Of a stretch of 43,732 nucleotides of DNA, positions 7,749 to 16,721 are shown piece by piece. The stretch comes from Frankia nepalensis (GTDB taxonomy: Bacteria > Actinomycetota > Actinomycetes > Frankiales > Frankiaceae), in the NCBI RefSeq assembly GCF_016786325.1, contig NZ_JADWYU010000150.1, positions 1 to 43,732 of the forward strand. The letters are read 5' to 3'. Below the pieces are notes generated by a model. The model did no database searches and was not told where the DNA came from. It worked only from the letters and a program-made list of their open reading frames with translations. A program made the translations under genes and the position numbers. The stretch's first letter is position 1. Every line of letters starts with the position of its first letter.

Positions 7749-8902
7749 CGGTGCCGGTCGAGCTACGCGGCGCGGTCGCTGTCGTCGGCGCCGCCGAGAC
7801 GGACCGGATCGGTGTCGTCCCGGACATGTCCGCGATCCAGCTGCACGCGAACGCGGCCCGCAACGCGCTGCGCGACGCGGGCCTGGACAAGGGCCAGATC
7901 GACGGTGTCGCCTCCGCAGGGATGTCCCCGGTCGCCGTCGCCGACTACCTGGGCATCGAACCGTCCTACGTCGACGGCACGTCGATCGGCGGCGGCTCGT
8001 TCATGCTCCACGTCGCGCACGCGGTCGCGGCGCTGACCGTCGGCTACTGCAACTACGTGCTCATCACCCACGGGGAGAGCGGCCGCTCCCGGCTCGGCGG
8101 GGAGGGCTGGGCGGGTCTGCCACCCACGTCAGCAGAGGGCCAGTTCGAGGTTCCCTACGGCGCGCTCGGCGCGGCGTCGACGTTCACGGTCCCGATCGTC
8201 GGGCACATGGCGAAGTACGGGACCACCGAGGAGCAGATCGCCTCGGTGGCGGTGGCGACCCGGGCCTGGGCCGCCCGCAACAGCCGGGCGATGAAACGCG
8301 CCCCGATCACCGTCGAGGACGTGCTGACCTCACGACTCGTCGCGTGGCCGATCCACCTGCTCGAATGCTGCCTGGTCACCGACGGCGGCGGCGCGCTCAT
8401 CCTGACGACCGCGGAGCGGGCCCGCGACCTGTCCCGGCCGCCGGTCTACATCCTCGGCACCGGCGAAGGGGTCGAGAACGTCGGGATCTCCACGATGCGC
8501 GACCTCACCGACGCCCGCGCCTCCCGGCGCTCGGGCGAACGGGCGTTCCGCCTCGCCGGCCTCGGCCCCGCCGACGTCGACCACCTGATGCTCTACGACG
8601 CGTTCGCCCACACTCCGATGTTCGCGCTGGAGGCGTTGGGCTTCGTCAAACCGGGGGAGAGCGGCCCGTTCTTCGCGGAGGGCCGCTCGGCACCAGGCGG
8701 TGACCTACCGGTCAACACCAACGGCGGTGGTCTGTCCTACACCCACACCGGCCGCCTCGGAATGTTCGCGATGCAGGAGTCCGTGCGTCAACTGCGTGGC
8801 GAGGCGGAAGCCCAGGTGCCGGGGATCCGCACCAGCCTCGCCCACGGGATCGCGCACTTCTTCTCCGCCGCCGGAACCGTGATCATGTCGAACCAGCTAT
8901 GA
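7745..8902 (+). CDS. thiolase-like lipid-transfer protein, probable Ltp2-type aldolase 2
   Basis: A 385-residue thiolase-fold protein read from GTG at 7745, overlapping the DUF35 stop by four bases. The Cys region reads DGTSIGGGSFMLH, so the thiolase nucleophile is absent. YDAF (Tyr284) and LEALGFVKPGESGPF follow, and the late loop is NTNGGGLSYTHTGRLG. As with its neighbour at 6061, this points to an Ltp2-like retro-aldolase or acyl-CoA-binding protein rather than a thiolase. It is distinct from the product of 6061, so the two modules probably act on different chain-length or side-chain intermediates. Confidence 0.85.
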   Translation: MTVPVELRGAVAVVGAAETDRIGVVPDMSAIQLHANAARNALRDAGLDKGQIDGVASAGMSPVAVADYLGIEPSYVDGTSIGGGSFMLHVAHAVAALTVGYCNYVLITHGESGRSRLGGEGWAGLPPTSAEGQFEVPYGALGAASTFTVPIVGHMAKYGTTEEQIASVAVATRAWAARNSRAMKRAPITVEDVLTSRLVAWPIHLLECCLVTDGGGALILTTAERARDLSRPPVYILGTGEGVENVGISTMRDLTDARASRRSGERAFRLAGLGPADVDHLMLYDAFAHTPMFALEALGFVKPGESGPFFAEGRSAPGGDLPVNTNGGGLSYTHTGRLGMFAMQESVRQLRGEAEAQVPGIRTSLAHGIAHFFSAAGTVIMSNQL

Positions 8903-8950
8903 CCGGCCGGCACGCCGCCGCGGCGGAGTTCCGGACGGCAGGGAGAGGCC

Positions 8951-10120
8951 ATGGACTTTCGTTTCGCCCCTGAGCAGGAGGAGTTCCGCGCTCAGGTCCG
9001 CGCATTCGTGGAGAGCGAGCTCCCCGTCGAGTGGGAGCGGATCGACCCTGAGGGGGAACGCGCCTGGGAGATCACCTGCGAGTTCCAGCGCAAGCTGGCG
9101 GACAAGAAGTGGCTGGCGATGGCCTGGCCTCCCGCACTCGGCGGCCTCGGCGCCGACCTGCTGACCCAGCTGATCTACCACGAGACGATGGACTACTACC
9201 ACGCGCCGGCGTTCACGATGGCCGTCGCCTGGGTCGGCCCGGCGGTCATGCTGTACGGCAACGAAGAGCAGAAGGCTCGCCTGCTTCCCCGGATGGCCAC
9301 CGGCGAGGACGTCTACTGCACCCTCTACTCCGAGCCGGGCGCGGGCTCGGACCTGGCGGCGATGCAGACGAAGGCCGTGCTCGACGGCGACGACTACGTC
9401 ATCACCGGCCAGAAGGTGTGGACGTCGGGGGCGCACCACGCGAACCTCGGCTGGCTCGCCGCCCGCACCGACCCGACGGCGAGCAAGCACCGGGGCCTGT
9501 CGACGTTCGTCGTCGACGTGGACTCGCCGGGCCTCACCGTCCGACCATTGATCAACATGGCTGGTCAGCACGCGTTCAACGAGGTCTTCTTCGACGGGGT
9601 GCGGGTACCGAAGGCCAACCTCATCGGCGAGCCAGGCCGCGGCTGGTACAACATCGCCACCGCCCTGGAGTTCGAGCGGTCCGGCATCGAGTGGATCGCC
9701 AAGGCCCGCCGCCGCCTCGACCAGATCATCGCCCACGTGCGCGAGCACCGGGACATTCTCGAGAACAACCCGCAACTGCGCTTCGAACTCGCGGACCGAG
9801 CCATTGAGGTCGAGGTCGGCACACTGCTGTGCTACCGGACGATCCATCTGGCCATCCAGGGCAAGGCGATGACCTACGAGGCCTCCGCGTCGAAGGTCTA
9901 CAACTCCGAGCTCACCCAGCGGGTCGCCCAGACCGGAATGAAGGTCTTCGGCCCGTACGCCGGTCTCGGCCGCGACGACCCACGCTCGCCGCTGACGGGC
10001 CAGCTGACCCACAGCATCCAGAGCGGCTACCTGTGGACCTTCGCGAACACGATCGGCGCCGGGTCGAGCGAGATCCAGCGGAACATCATCGCCAGCCGTG
10101 GCCTCGGCCTGCCCCGGTAG
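8951..10120 (+). CDS. acyl-CoA dehydrogenase
   Basis: A 389-residue acyl-CoA dehydrogenase. Visible are the middle-domain motif YSEPGAGSDLAAMQTKA, ITGQKVWTSGAHHA and the C-terminal IGAGSSEIQRNIIA. The residue normally Glu in YEGT is Ala, as in isovaleryl/long-chain types. A Glu in LEFERSG (Glu242) is placed where those enzymes carry their helix-G base. It therefore looks catalytically competent and suited to branched or bulky acyl-CoA. GGGAGAGG precedes the ATG. It would introduce the 2,3-double bond and pass electrons to an electron-transfer flavoprotein. Confidence 0.92.
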   Translation: MDFRFAPEQEEFRAQVRAFVESELPVEWERIDPEGERAWEITCEFQRKLADKKWLAMAWPPALGGLGADLLTQLIYHETMDYYHAPAFTMAVAWVGPAVMLYGNEEQKARLLPRMATGEDVYCTLYSEPGAGSDLAAMQTKAVLDGDDYVITGQKVWTSGAHHANLGWLAARTDPTASKHRGLSTFVVDVDSPGLTVRPLINMAGQHAFNEVFFDGVRVPKANLIGEPGRGWYNIATALEFERSGIEWIAKARRRLDQIIAHVREHRDILENNPQLRFELADRAIEVEVGTLLCYRTIHLAIQGKAMTYEASASKVYNSELTQRVAQTGMKVFGPYAGLGRDDPRSPLTGQLTHSIQSGYLWTFANTIGAGSSEIQRNIIASRGLGLPR

Positions 10121-10130
10121 TCCCGGCGTT

Positions 10131-10152
10131 CGGCGCGGCGACAGCCGCGCCG
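10131..10152 (+). terminator. candidate hairpin after acyl-CoA dehydrogenase
   Basis: CGGCGCGGC pairs exactly with GCCGCGCCG around a GACA loop, 10 bases after the stop at 10120. It could partly end transcription or stabilise the upstream message within the run. There is no T tract. Confidence 0.4.
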
Positions 10153-10249
10153 CGCGGCCGACCAGCGTCGCCGGGCGCCAGCACGCCTGGGCAACGGCAC
10201 GGCTGAGGCAGCGCGGCGCAGACAAGGACGAGAAGGGATTGACGGTGCG

Positions 10250-11461
10250 ATGGACCCGCTTCTGCAGGGTGTGAAGGTCATCGAGCTCGGCGAGTTCGTG
10301 TTCATACCCTCAGCGGCCGCCGTCCTTGCCGACTGGGGAGCCGACGTCATCAAAGTCGAGCACCCAGAACGGGGAGACACGCTGCGCGGCCACCTGAGCA
10401 TCTTCGCGGCCCACGGCTACGACACCGGTGACTTCAACTACCTGGTCGAACAGGCCAACCGCGGCAAGCGCAGCATCGGCCTCGACCTGGCGCATCCCGA
10501 GGGGCGCGAGATCTTCTTGCGACTTGTCGCCGAGGCCGATGTCCTGCTGACGAGCCTGCTGGAGCCCTCCCGCGAGCGGCTGGGAATCACCTACGACGAC
10601 CTGAAGGAGATCAATCCCCGGCTCATCTACGCGCGCGGCCACGGGCAGGGGCAGAGCGGGCCCGCCGCCTACCAGGGCGGCATCGACACCGTCGCCTTCT
10701 GGGCCCGCAGTGGCATGGGATACATGTTCAGCGACCCCGCGGACCCCAAGCTGCCCCAGCGCCAGGGATTCGGCGACCTGACCTGCGGCATGTTCCTGGC
10801 CGGCGGCATCGCGGCGGCGCTCTTTCGTCGGAGCCTGTCCGGTGAGGGCAGCCTCGTGGACGTGTCGCTGCTCGGCTCGGCGATGTGGATGCTCGCCCCC
10901 GACATCGTCGCCTCGGACTTCATGGGACGGCTGCCCGCGCCCCCCAGCTTCGGACACGTGCCGCCGAACCCCCTGAGCGCTCTGTACCGGACGGGTGACG
11001 GGCGCAGCCTGGTCCTGGGAATGCTCAAGTCGGACCAGTACTGGCCGGGCTTCTGCCACGCCCTCGGTCGGCCAGATCTCGCGGACCATCCCGACTACGA
11101 CGCGTTCGACAAACGAACCGGCAACGCCGAGCTGTTCCGCATCATCACCGAGACCCTGCTGTCGGCGCCGCTCGCGCACTGGCGCGAACGGTTCGACGCG
11201 GCGAACTGCCTGTGGTCGGCCGTGCAGACGCCGCTGGAGGTGGGCGACGACCCGCAGTCGGTGGCCAACGGGTACCTCGTGGAACACCCCGGTCGCCCTG
11301 GCGCGCATCTCACGGCGAGCCCCGTCCAGTTCAACAACTCCAGGCTCCGACTCCGCGGCGGCGCGCCTGAGGTTGGTCAGCACACCGAGGAGATCCTGCT
11401 GGAGCTCGGCATGGACTGGCCCGAGATCGTGGCGCTGAAGGACAACGCCGTCGTCACATGA
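10250..11461 (+). CDS. CaiB/BaiF family (class III) CoA-transferase
   Basis: A 403-residue class III CoA-transferase. The N-terminus reads LLQGVKVIELGEFVFIPSAAAVLADWGADVIKVEHP, of which the ELGEF and GADVIKVE parts are family hallmarks. The catalytic Asp is kept in FGDLTCG (Asp176), where formyl-CoA transferase forms its aspartyl-CoA anhydride. It moves CoA from a donor acyl-CoA to a free acid in the cytosol. AGAAGGGA lies upstream of the ATG. Its place between two acyl-CoA dehydrogenase genes suggests it activates the acid that the dehydrogenases then oxidise. Donor and acceptor cannot be read. Confidence 0.92.
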   Translation: MDPLLQGVKVIELGEFVFIPSAAAVLADWGADVIKVEHPERGDTLRGHLSIFAAHGYDTGDFNYLVEQANRGKRSIGLDLAHPEGREIFLRLVAEADVLLTSLLEPSRERLGITYDDLKEINPRLIYARGHGQGQSGPAAYQGGIDTVAFWARSGMGYMFSDPADPKLPQRQGFGDLTCGMFLAGGIAAALFRRSLSGEGSLVDVSLLGSAMWMLAPDIVASDFMGRLPAPPSFGHVPPNPLSALYRTGDGRSLVLGMLKSDQYWPGFCHALGRPDLADHPDYDAFDKRTGNAELFRIITETLLSAPLAHWRERFDAANCLWSAVQTPLEVGDDPQSVANGYLVEHPGRPGAHLTASPVQFNNSRLRLRGGAPEVGQHTEEILLELGMDWPEIVALKDNAVVT

Positions 11462-11566
11462 GGCCCGTCGCTGGCCAGGGCCGCGCGGCACACCGGGCAC
11501 CTCCAGCTCGCGCTGCCTCGCCTCGACATTGACAACGACCGACGTGAGACAGGCTGGACGGCGACG

Positions 11567-12760
11567 ATGACGACGGGTGACAGGACACGGGACCTCTATG
11601 CCGGGACCGTGCTGGACGATGAGCAGCGCGCGTTGCGCGACATGGTCGCGCGCCTCGCGGCGGAGCGTTACGCCCCGCACGCGCGCGACTGGGACCGCGA
11701 GCGCCGGCCGTTGGACGTGTCCGAGCGCAAGTTCCTCGCCGGCCTCGGCCTGCTCGGCCTCACCATCCCCACCCGATATGGCGGTGAGGGACGGCCGCTG
11801 CTCGAAGCGTTGATCGTGCTGGAGGAGCTGGCCAAGGCGAGCCCGATCGCCGCGTGGCCAGTGTTCGAGGCGTGTACGGGGCCGGCCCGGGTCATCGAAC
11901 AGTTCGGCACCGACGAGCAGAAGGCCCGCCTGCTGCCGCCCGTCGTGGCCGGAGAGAAGACGATCGCCGTGTCCATCTCGGAGCCGGAGGCCGGTTCAGC
12001 GGCCACTGACATGACGACCTCGGGGCATGTCGAGGGCGACACCGTCGTCGTCAACGGCGTCAAGCGCTGGTGCTCGGGCGCGGGGCACTCCGAGCAGTAC
12101 CTCGTCTACCTCCGGCTCGGCGAGGCGCGCGGCGGCAAGGCCATCGGCGCGGTGCTCGTCGACGGCGACACACCGGGCGTGAGCTTCGGTCCGCAGGAGA
12201 ACCTGATGGGCTTCCGGGGTATCTGCTCGGCCGACATCTTCCTCGACGACGTCCGCGTCCCGCTCGCCAATCTCATCGTCCCGGCCGGCGGGTTCTCGAA
12301 ACTATTCACCGCGTTCTCCATCGAGCGGCTGGGTAACACCACCATGTCGCTGGCGGTGGCCCAGACCGCCCTTGACCGTTCGGCCCGCTACGTGATCGAG
12401 CGTCGGCAGTTCGGCCACCAGGTCGCGGACTTCCAACTGGTCCAGGGAGCGATCGCGGACATGGTGATCCGAGTTGAGTCGGCGCGCATGCTCCTGTACG
12501 CGGCGGCGCGGGAGGCGGGAACGGGCGCGCCCAGCGCGCTCGCCGCGTCCGTGGCCAAGTGCGCCGCGAACGAGGCGGCACAGTTCGTCTCCGGCCTGGC
12601 CATCCAGCTGCACGGCGGGTACGGCTACTCGGAGGAGTACGAGATCGAGCGGCTCCACCGAGACTCCCACGGCTGGGCGCTCGCCGGCGGCACGCTGAAC
12701 ATCCAGAAGATTCGCATCGCCTCGGAATACCTCGGCATGCGTTTCGACCAGCGCCGGTAG
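11567..12760 (+). CDS. acyl-CoA dehydrogenase
   Basis: A 397-residue acyl-CoA dehydrogenase with VSISEPEAGSAATDM, the substrate/flavin segment RRQFGHQVADFQLVQGAIADM and HGGYGYSEEYEIERLHRD. The YEGT-type Glu is replaced (LAGGTLNIQKIR). A Glu in SIERLGN (Glu253) sits in the helix-G position used by isovaleryl/long-chain enzymes. It should be an active oxidase of an acyl-CoA, or pair with the apparently base-less protein encoded at 4340. It is the last gene of the run; the GntR gene follows after a 324-base gap. Confidence 0.92.
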   Translation: MTTGDRTRDLYAGTVLDDEQRALRDMVARLAAERYAPHARDWDRERRPLDVSERKFLAGLGLLGLTIPTRYGGEGRPLLEALIVLEELAKASPIAAWPVFEACTGPARVIEQFGTDEQKARLLPPVVAGEKTIAVSISEPEAGSAATDMTTSGHVEGDTVVVNGVKRWCSGAGHSEQYLVYLRLGEARGGKAIGAVLVDGDTPGVSFGPQENLMGFRGICSADIFLDDVRVPLANLIVPAGGFSKLFTAFSIERLGNTTMSLAVAQTALDRSARYVIERRQFGHQVADFQLVQGAIADMVIRVESARMLLYAAAREAGTGAPSALAASVAKCAANEAAQFVSGLAIQLHGGYGYSEEYEIERLHRDSHGWALAGGTLNIQKIRIASEYLGMRFDQRR

Positions 12761-13084
12761 CCGGGATCGCCTCCGGCCTCCTAAACCCGTGAACAGCGCG
12801 AAGGGAGCCGGCGGCGAGCATCAAATCTTGCATTCAATCCTGGATAACCATATTCTGGCGCCGTCGTGGCGAGCTCAACATGAGCATGGTGGCTCTGGTA
12901 CGTACCGGAGGTGACCGCTGGGAGGCATGGCACCCGTTCTGCCGAGCACGGTCCCGGGCCGGATCCGTCCGCGAGCCCGCGGGGCCCGTAGCCGGCCAGC
13001 GCGACGCGCGGTCAGAAGCGCCGGGTCTGGATCTCTGGCGTGAAACGGGCCGACAGCGGCCGCCCTGACGGTGAGAAGAGTGGC
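12761..13084. other. 324-base region before the GntR gene
   Basis: No gene is supported here. The AT-richer part at 12820-12860 probably holds the promoter of the GntR gene and includes an element (12828-12849) that resembles one in the divergent promoter at 28181. Confidence 0.5.
12828..12849. promoter_or_regulatory. candidate GntR-gene operator
   Basis: The stretch TTGCATTCAATCCTGGATAA contains the palindrome ATCC-T-GGAT. It shares TTG, AT, C and ATCCTG-AT in the same order with the stretch at 28181-28200. Two sites are too few for certainty; autoregulation by the FCD-type protein is inference. Confidence 0.3.
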
Positions 13085-13765
13085 GTGACGGACAGCACTG
13101 CCGAGATGAACGCGACCGCCAAGGCGACGAGCGCTCTTCGTGACATGGTCATGCGGCGCCGGCTCATGCCCGGCCAGCAACTGCGCCAGGAACAGCTCGC
13201 GGACCGGCTGAACTTGTCGAGGAGTCCGCTACGCGAGGCCCTGCGCATTCTTGAAACGGAGGGCCTGGTCCGCTATGTCGTCAACCAGGGCTACTTCGTG
13301 GCCGAGTTCGACGAGTCCGAGCTTCGGCAGATCTACCTGATGCGCCGGCTGCTGGAGACGGAACTGCTGCGCACGGCGCGCCGGCCGACTGAGGAGGACC
13401 TTGCCGCCCTTCGCGCCCACAACCAGGTCGTCGAGGCCGGCGGGACCGCTGGTTCCATCACCCAGATGCTGGTAGCGAACCGACGGTTCCACTTCGCGCT
13501 CCTCGGGCTCTCCCCACTGCGCCTGGTCCGCCGCGAGGTCGAGCGGCTGTGGCATCTGTCGGAGGCCTACCGGGCGGGCTACCTCTGGCTCCCCGAGACG
13601 CGCGCACGGATCGTCGCCGAGCACGCCATGATGATCGACGCGCTGGCCGCGTTCGACATCGACCGCTTGGTGCATACCGCCGAACAACACCGGAGCGCGT
13701 CCGAACAAACCGTTGTCGGTCTCTTCGCGGACGTGACCGGCGGTGACGGAGAGAGCGCATCCTGA
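13085..13765 (+). CDS. GntR-family regulator, FCD type
   Basis: A protein of about 226 residues. The winged helix-turn-helix (about residues 15-75) contains RQEQLADRLNLSRSPLREAL and LETEGLVRYV, the GntR signature. An all-helical FCD ligand domain follows, with AEHAMMIDALAAFD and a late EQHRSASEQ helix. Such proteins sense small organic acids, often with a metal, and mostly repress catabolic operons. I chose the GTG at 13085; an upstream GTG at 13040 or the ATG at 13109 are possible because the ribosome site (AGAAGAG) is weak. It lies between two catabolic runs and may control either. Confidence 0.85.
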   Translation: MTDSTAEMNATAKATSALRDMVMRRRLMPGQQLRQEQLADRLNLSRSPLREALRILETEGLVRYVVNQGYFVAEFDESELRQIYLMRRLLETELLRTARRPTEEDLAALRAHNQVVEAGGTAGSITQMLVANRRFHFALLGLSPLRLVRREVERLWHLSEAYRAGYLWLPETRARIVAEHAMMIDALAAFDIDRLVHTAEQHRSASEQTVVGLFADVTGGDGESAS

Positions 13766-13796
13766 CCCTGGACACCTGGATGACCGCTTGCTACTG

Positions 13797-13816
13797 TAGA
13801 TAGAGTCATCTATATA
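13797..13816. promoter_or_regulatory. AT-rich palindromic operator (site B)
   Basis: TAGATAGA-GTCA-TCTATATA is an 8-bp inverted repeat with one mismatch and the same TAGA-N4-TCTA core and spacing as site A at 2775. It is followed by TATAAAT, which may be part of a -10 element. It lies about 450 bases before the amidohydrolase gene and just after the GntR gene. Confidence 0.55.
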
Positions 13817-13948
13817 AATCTTGCCCGTGGGCGCGAACCCGTGAACCAGGGTCCAAGGCATGATTATCGTTTTCCTGGAATGGCGCGCCGGCCCAAGGCC
13901 TCGGGCTAGCGGAAGCTGGTTGGCGAACGTTGGCCGCAGGGCACGCGT

Positions 13949-13985
13949 GGGTGTTCACCTGGCCAAAGCGAGCAGGTGAACACCC
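13949..13985. promoter_or_regulatory. 13-bp perfect inverted repeat with 11-base loop
   Basis: GGGTGTTCACCTG and CAGGTGAACACCC are exact reverse complements around GCCAAAGCGAG. It lies in the probable leader of the amidohydrolase run, about 270 bases before the start. It may be a leader hairpin (attenuator) or a pair of protein-binding half sites. No T tract follows. Confidence 0.55.
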
Positions 13986-14258
13986 GGCTCCCGAGAGAAT
14001 GTGGCCTCTCGGCTGCGGTGGCGCGCCCCACCCGTTGGAGCGGGAATGGAGGAAAAGCGTCGCCGCTCGTGAGGATTGAACGCGAGTGCCAGAGGAACGG
14101 TGCGCCAGGGGCGAGTGAGCCGCCATTCACGGAGATATTCTCCCGCGCCTACTGAGTATTTCCCTTCGGGGTGCGCCCATATTCGTCGCCACCTCGGCCG
14201 CCGGCGTGGCCGGGCTGGCGGAGAAGGCTTACCCACCAGCCACGCTTGGAGGTCCCAC

Positions 14259-15518
14259 ATGACCGTGACGGAGACCGGGACGTCGACCGATGTACTGGCG
14301 GGCGTGAAGATCATCGACTGTGACGCCCACTGGACCGAGCCGCCGGACCTCTGGACCGCGCGTGCCCCGAAGTCGATGAAGGACCAGCTGCCGTACCAGA
14401 CGGTCGTCGACGGCATGACCCTGTGGTTCATCAACGGGCAGTCCTGGGCCAGCACGGGCGGGAACACGATCGCCCGTGACCGACAGAAGGTCCTAGGCTC
14501 CCATGTGGTGCAGCCCTTCGAAGCCATCGATGCCTCGTCGTGGGACGTGCGTGAGCGGCTCGCGATCCTCGACGAGATGGGTGTCCACGCGCAGGTCCTC
14601 TACCCGAACGGTATCGGGTTCTCGTCGAACCACATCTTCGCCATCGAGGACCCGAAACTGCGCGAAACGGTCCTGACGATCTACAACGACTACATGGTCG
14701 AGGTGCAGCGGGCCTCGGGCGACCGCCTGTTTCCGCAGGTCATCCTGCCCATCTGGGACATGGACCTGACCGTCCGGGAGATGGCCAAGCGCATCGAGCA
14801 GGGGATCCGCGGTTTCACCCTCTCGGACAAACCTGAGCTGCTCGGCCTACCTGAGCTGCCGGAGACCTACTTCGACCCGATGTGGGATCTGTTCAACGAG
14901 AGCGGCACGGTGCCGAACTTCCACATTGGCTCGGGGTTCCGGCGCGAGGACGTCGAGGCCAGCCGGCAGGGGGTGGCCTTCCGGACGGCCAAGGCGGCAC
15001 AGGCCGGCCCGCCCCCGACGGTCGCCCCGCCGTCCTGGCGCTGGTTCGGCCGGCAGCGCACACTCGCGGTGTCCGCCTGCCTGGCGCACGTCAGCAACAT
15101 GCGCATCGTCGCCAACCTCTGCAACAGCGACCTGTTCGACCGCTACCCGAAACTGAAGATCGTGTCGGCCGAGAGCGGGATCGGCTGGGTGCCGTTCCTG
15201 CTCGAGGACATGGACTACCAGTACCACGAGATGGTCACCACGCCCGAGGAACTCGGGCTCGCGAAGCGGCTGCCGTCGGAGTACTTCCGTGACCACCTCT
15301 ACGTGATGTTCTGGTTCGAGAAGTCGGCGCCCGCGAAGCTGATCGACGACATAGGTGTGAACAACGTGCTCGTCGAGACCGACGTGCCGCACCCAACCTG
15401 CCTCTACCCGAACACCCGCGAGCGGCTCGCCGACGCCGTGGCGACGCTCGACAGCCACTCCCGGCGTCGCATCCTGCAGGACAACGCCGCCGAACTCTAC
15501 AAGATCCCACTCGGCTGA
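14259..15518 (+). CDS. amidohydrolase-family metal-dependent hydrolase/decarboxylase
   Basis: A 419-residue TIM-barrel protein of the amidohydrolase-2 (ACMSD-like) family. The first metal-site motif is IIDCDAHWTEP (Asp22, His24). The late strand reads LVETDVPHPTCLYP, where the Asp is the usual fourth-position metal/catalytic residue. The middle stretch VSAESGIGWVPFLLEDMDYQ is typical of the actinobacterial subgroup. Members hydrolyse or decarboxylate ring and side-chain acids in the cytosol. TTGGAGG before the ATG at 14259 decides the start, against a longer open frame from 14076. It heads the run to 24100. Confidence 0.88.
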   Translation: MTVTETGTSTDVLAGVKIIDCDAHWTEPPDLWTARAPKSMKDQLPYQTVVDGMTLWFINGQSWASTGGNTIARDRQKVLGSHVVQPFEAIDASSWDVRERLAILDEMGVHAQVLYPNGIGFSSNHIFAIEDPKLRETVLTIYNDYMVEVQRASGDRLFPQVILPIWDMDLTVREMAKRIEQGIRGFTLSDKPELLGLPELPETYFDPMWDLFNESGTVPNFHIGSGFRREDVEASRQGVAFRTAKAAQAGPPPTVAPPSWRWFGRQRTLAVSACLAHVSNMRIVANLCNSDLFDRYPKLKIVSAESGIGWVPFLLEDMDYQYHEMVTTPEELGLAKRLPSEYFRDHLYVMFWFEKSAPAKLIDDIGVNNVLVETDVPHPTCLYPNTRERLADAVATLDSHSRRRILQDNAAELYKIPLG

Positions 15519-15650
15519 ACCGGCCGCGCGGCGCGGAGCCCGGCGGCGCCTCGGCGCGCGCTGTGCGGCCGGTGCGTCGGCGACGCGACAAAACAAGCAA
15601 GGAGAAGCCCGCGGCCCGGGAGATCCCGGTCGCGCGACCGAGGACAGGAA

Positions 15651-16667
15651 ATGGCTAGCCCCGTGGAATTCAAGCCCACGAACGACGCTCCCGAGAACGT
15701 CCAGATCTCCAAGGGCATGATGGTCGGCGGCGGTGGACCGGCCGCGTCCTACGCCGCGCCCATGAACGTCTCGACCACCGGCCTGCCACATATCGACGAC
15801 GGGCTCTTCAGGACCGTCGACAAGATCCGTGAGCTGGGTCTCGAGCGGCACGCGATGGAACTCGAACTACTGGGCTACACGGTCGTCGAGCCGGAGAAGG
15901 TCGCACCCATCGACGTCACCGACCGCGCCCTCGAGCGTGTGCTGGGCATCGTGGAAAAGCGCCTCCCGCTGAAGTGCGACCTTGAGACCGGGTTCACCTC
16001 GACATCGCCGGACCTCAGCGCCGACGCCCCGAACCGGAGCCCGTTCGGCCTCACGCTCACCCACGTCCTCTTCGAGGACCGGGTGTTCGAGGAGGTCCTG
16101 CTGAACGAGACGCTGGAGGCGCTGACCAACATCTGCGTCGGCACGAACCCCGTCCTGTACACGTTCTCGCCGTTCGTCAAGGGAGCCGGCTCGCCTCCGC
16201 TGCCGCTGCACTGCGACCACCACATGCCGGCTCCCCACCCGGAGGCCGACTACCGCTGTACCGCGATCTGGCTGCTGACCGACTTCTCCGGCGACAACGG
16301 CGCCACGGTGCTGGTCCCAGGTAGCCACAGGCTGCGGCGTCAGCCGCTGCCCAGCGAGGGTGCCGACCGGCAGGTGCCGTTGCAGGCCCCACGGGGATCG
16401 CTTCTGGTGTTCCACGGGAGCACCTGGCACGGCGCGTTCGCCCGGACGTTGCCCGGGCTGCGGGTGAGCCTGCACATCCAGTTCTCCCGGCACTTCATGC
16501 ACACCACCGAGGCGTTCCGTGGCAACGCGCCCCAAGAGGCCATCGACCGCAACCCCGAGCGGTTCCGCTGGCTGATGGGCGACTTCCTGCACTACGAGTA
16601 CGGCCCCGGCGGCCCAGAACCGGCCCAGATGGGTCGCAACATCAAGTCCGGCGAGGCTCTCTACTAG
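15651..16667 (+). CDS. phytanoyl-CoA dioxygenase (PhyH)-like Fe(II)/2-oxoglutarate enzyme
   Basis: A 338-residue cupin-fold dioxygenase. The iron triad is visible as HCD (His187, Asp189) and a distal His in WHGAFAR (about His260), and Arg271 in LRVSLH fits the 2-oxoglutarate salt bridge. VLVPGSHRLRRQP is a PhyH-family hallmark between them. PHYH enzymes 2-hydroxylate branched acyl-CoA, while bacterial relatives hydroxylate diverse substrates. The first 35 residues form an unconserved lead. It sits between the amidohydrolase and an SDR, as if the hydroxyl group it installs is then oxidised. Confidence 0.85.
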   Translation: MASPVEFKPTNDAPENVQISKGMMVGGGGPAASYAAPMNVSTTGLPHIDDGLFRTVDKIRELGLERHAMELELLGYTVVEPEKVAPIDVTDRALERVLGIVEKRLPLKCDLETGFTSTSPDLSADAPNRSPFGLTLTHVLFEDRVFEEVLLNETLEALTNICVGTNPVLYTFSPFVKGAGSPPLPLHCDHHMPAPHPEADYRCTAIWLLTDFSGDNGATVLVPGSHRLRRQPLPSEGADRQVPLQAPRGSLLVFHGSTWHGAFARTLPGLRVSLHIQFSRHFMHTTEAFRGNAPQEAIDRNPERFRWLMGDFLHYEYGPGGPEPAQMGRNIKSGEALY

Positions 16668-16721
16668 GGCGCTCTGGCACCGACCTCTTGACGACTCCGC
16701 CCGGCCGCCCGAAAGGGACCC

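Larger units (their letters stand above)
13766..14258. other. 493-base regulatory region before the amidohydrolase run
   Basis: No gene is supported. It contains the second AT-rich palindrome (13797-13816) and a 13-bp inverted repeat (13949-13985). The open frame that runs into the amidohydrolase from 14076 lacks a ribosome site and family similarity upstream of 14259, so I treat it as leader. Confidence 0.6.

Noticed and set aside
8910-8930. CCGCCGCGGCGG palindrome after the second aldolase
   Set aside because: It has no loop and such GC palindromes arise easily at this base composition.
14076-14258. N-terminal extension of the amidohydrolase
   Set aside because: TTGGAGG at 14246-14252 and family similarity both place the start at 14259.
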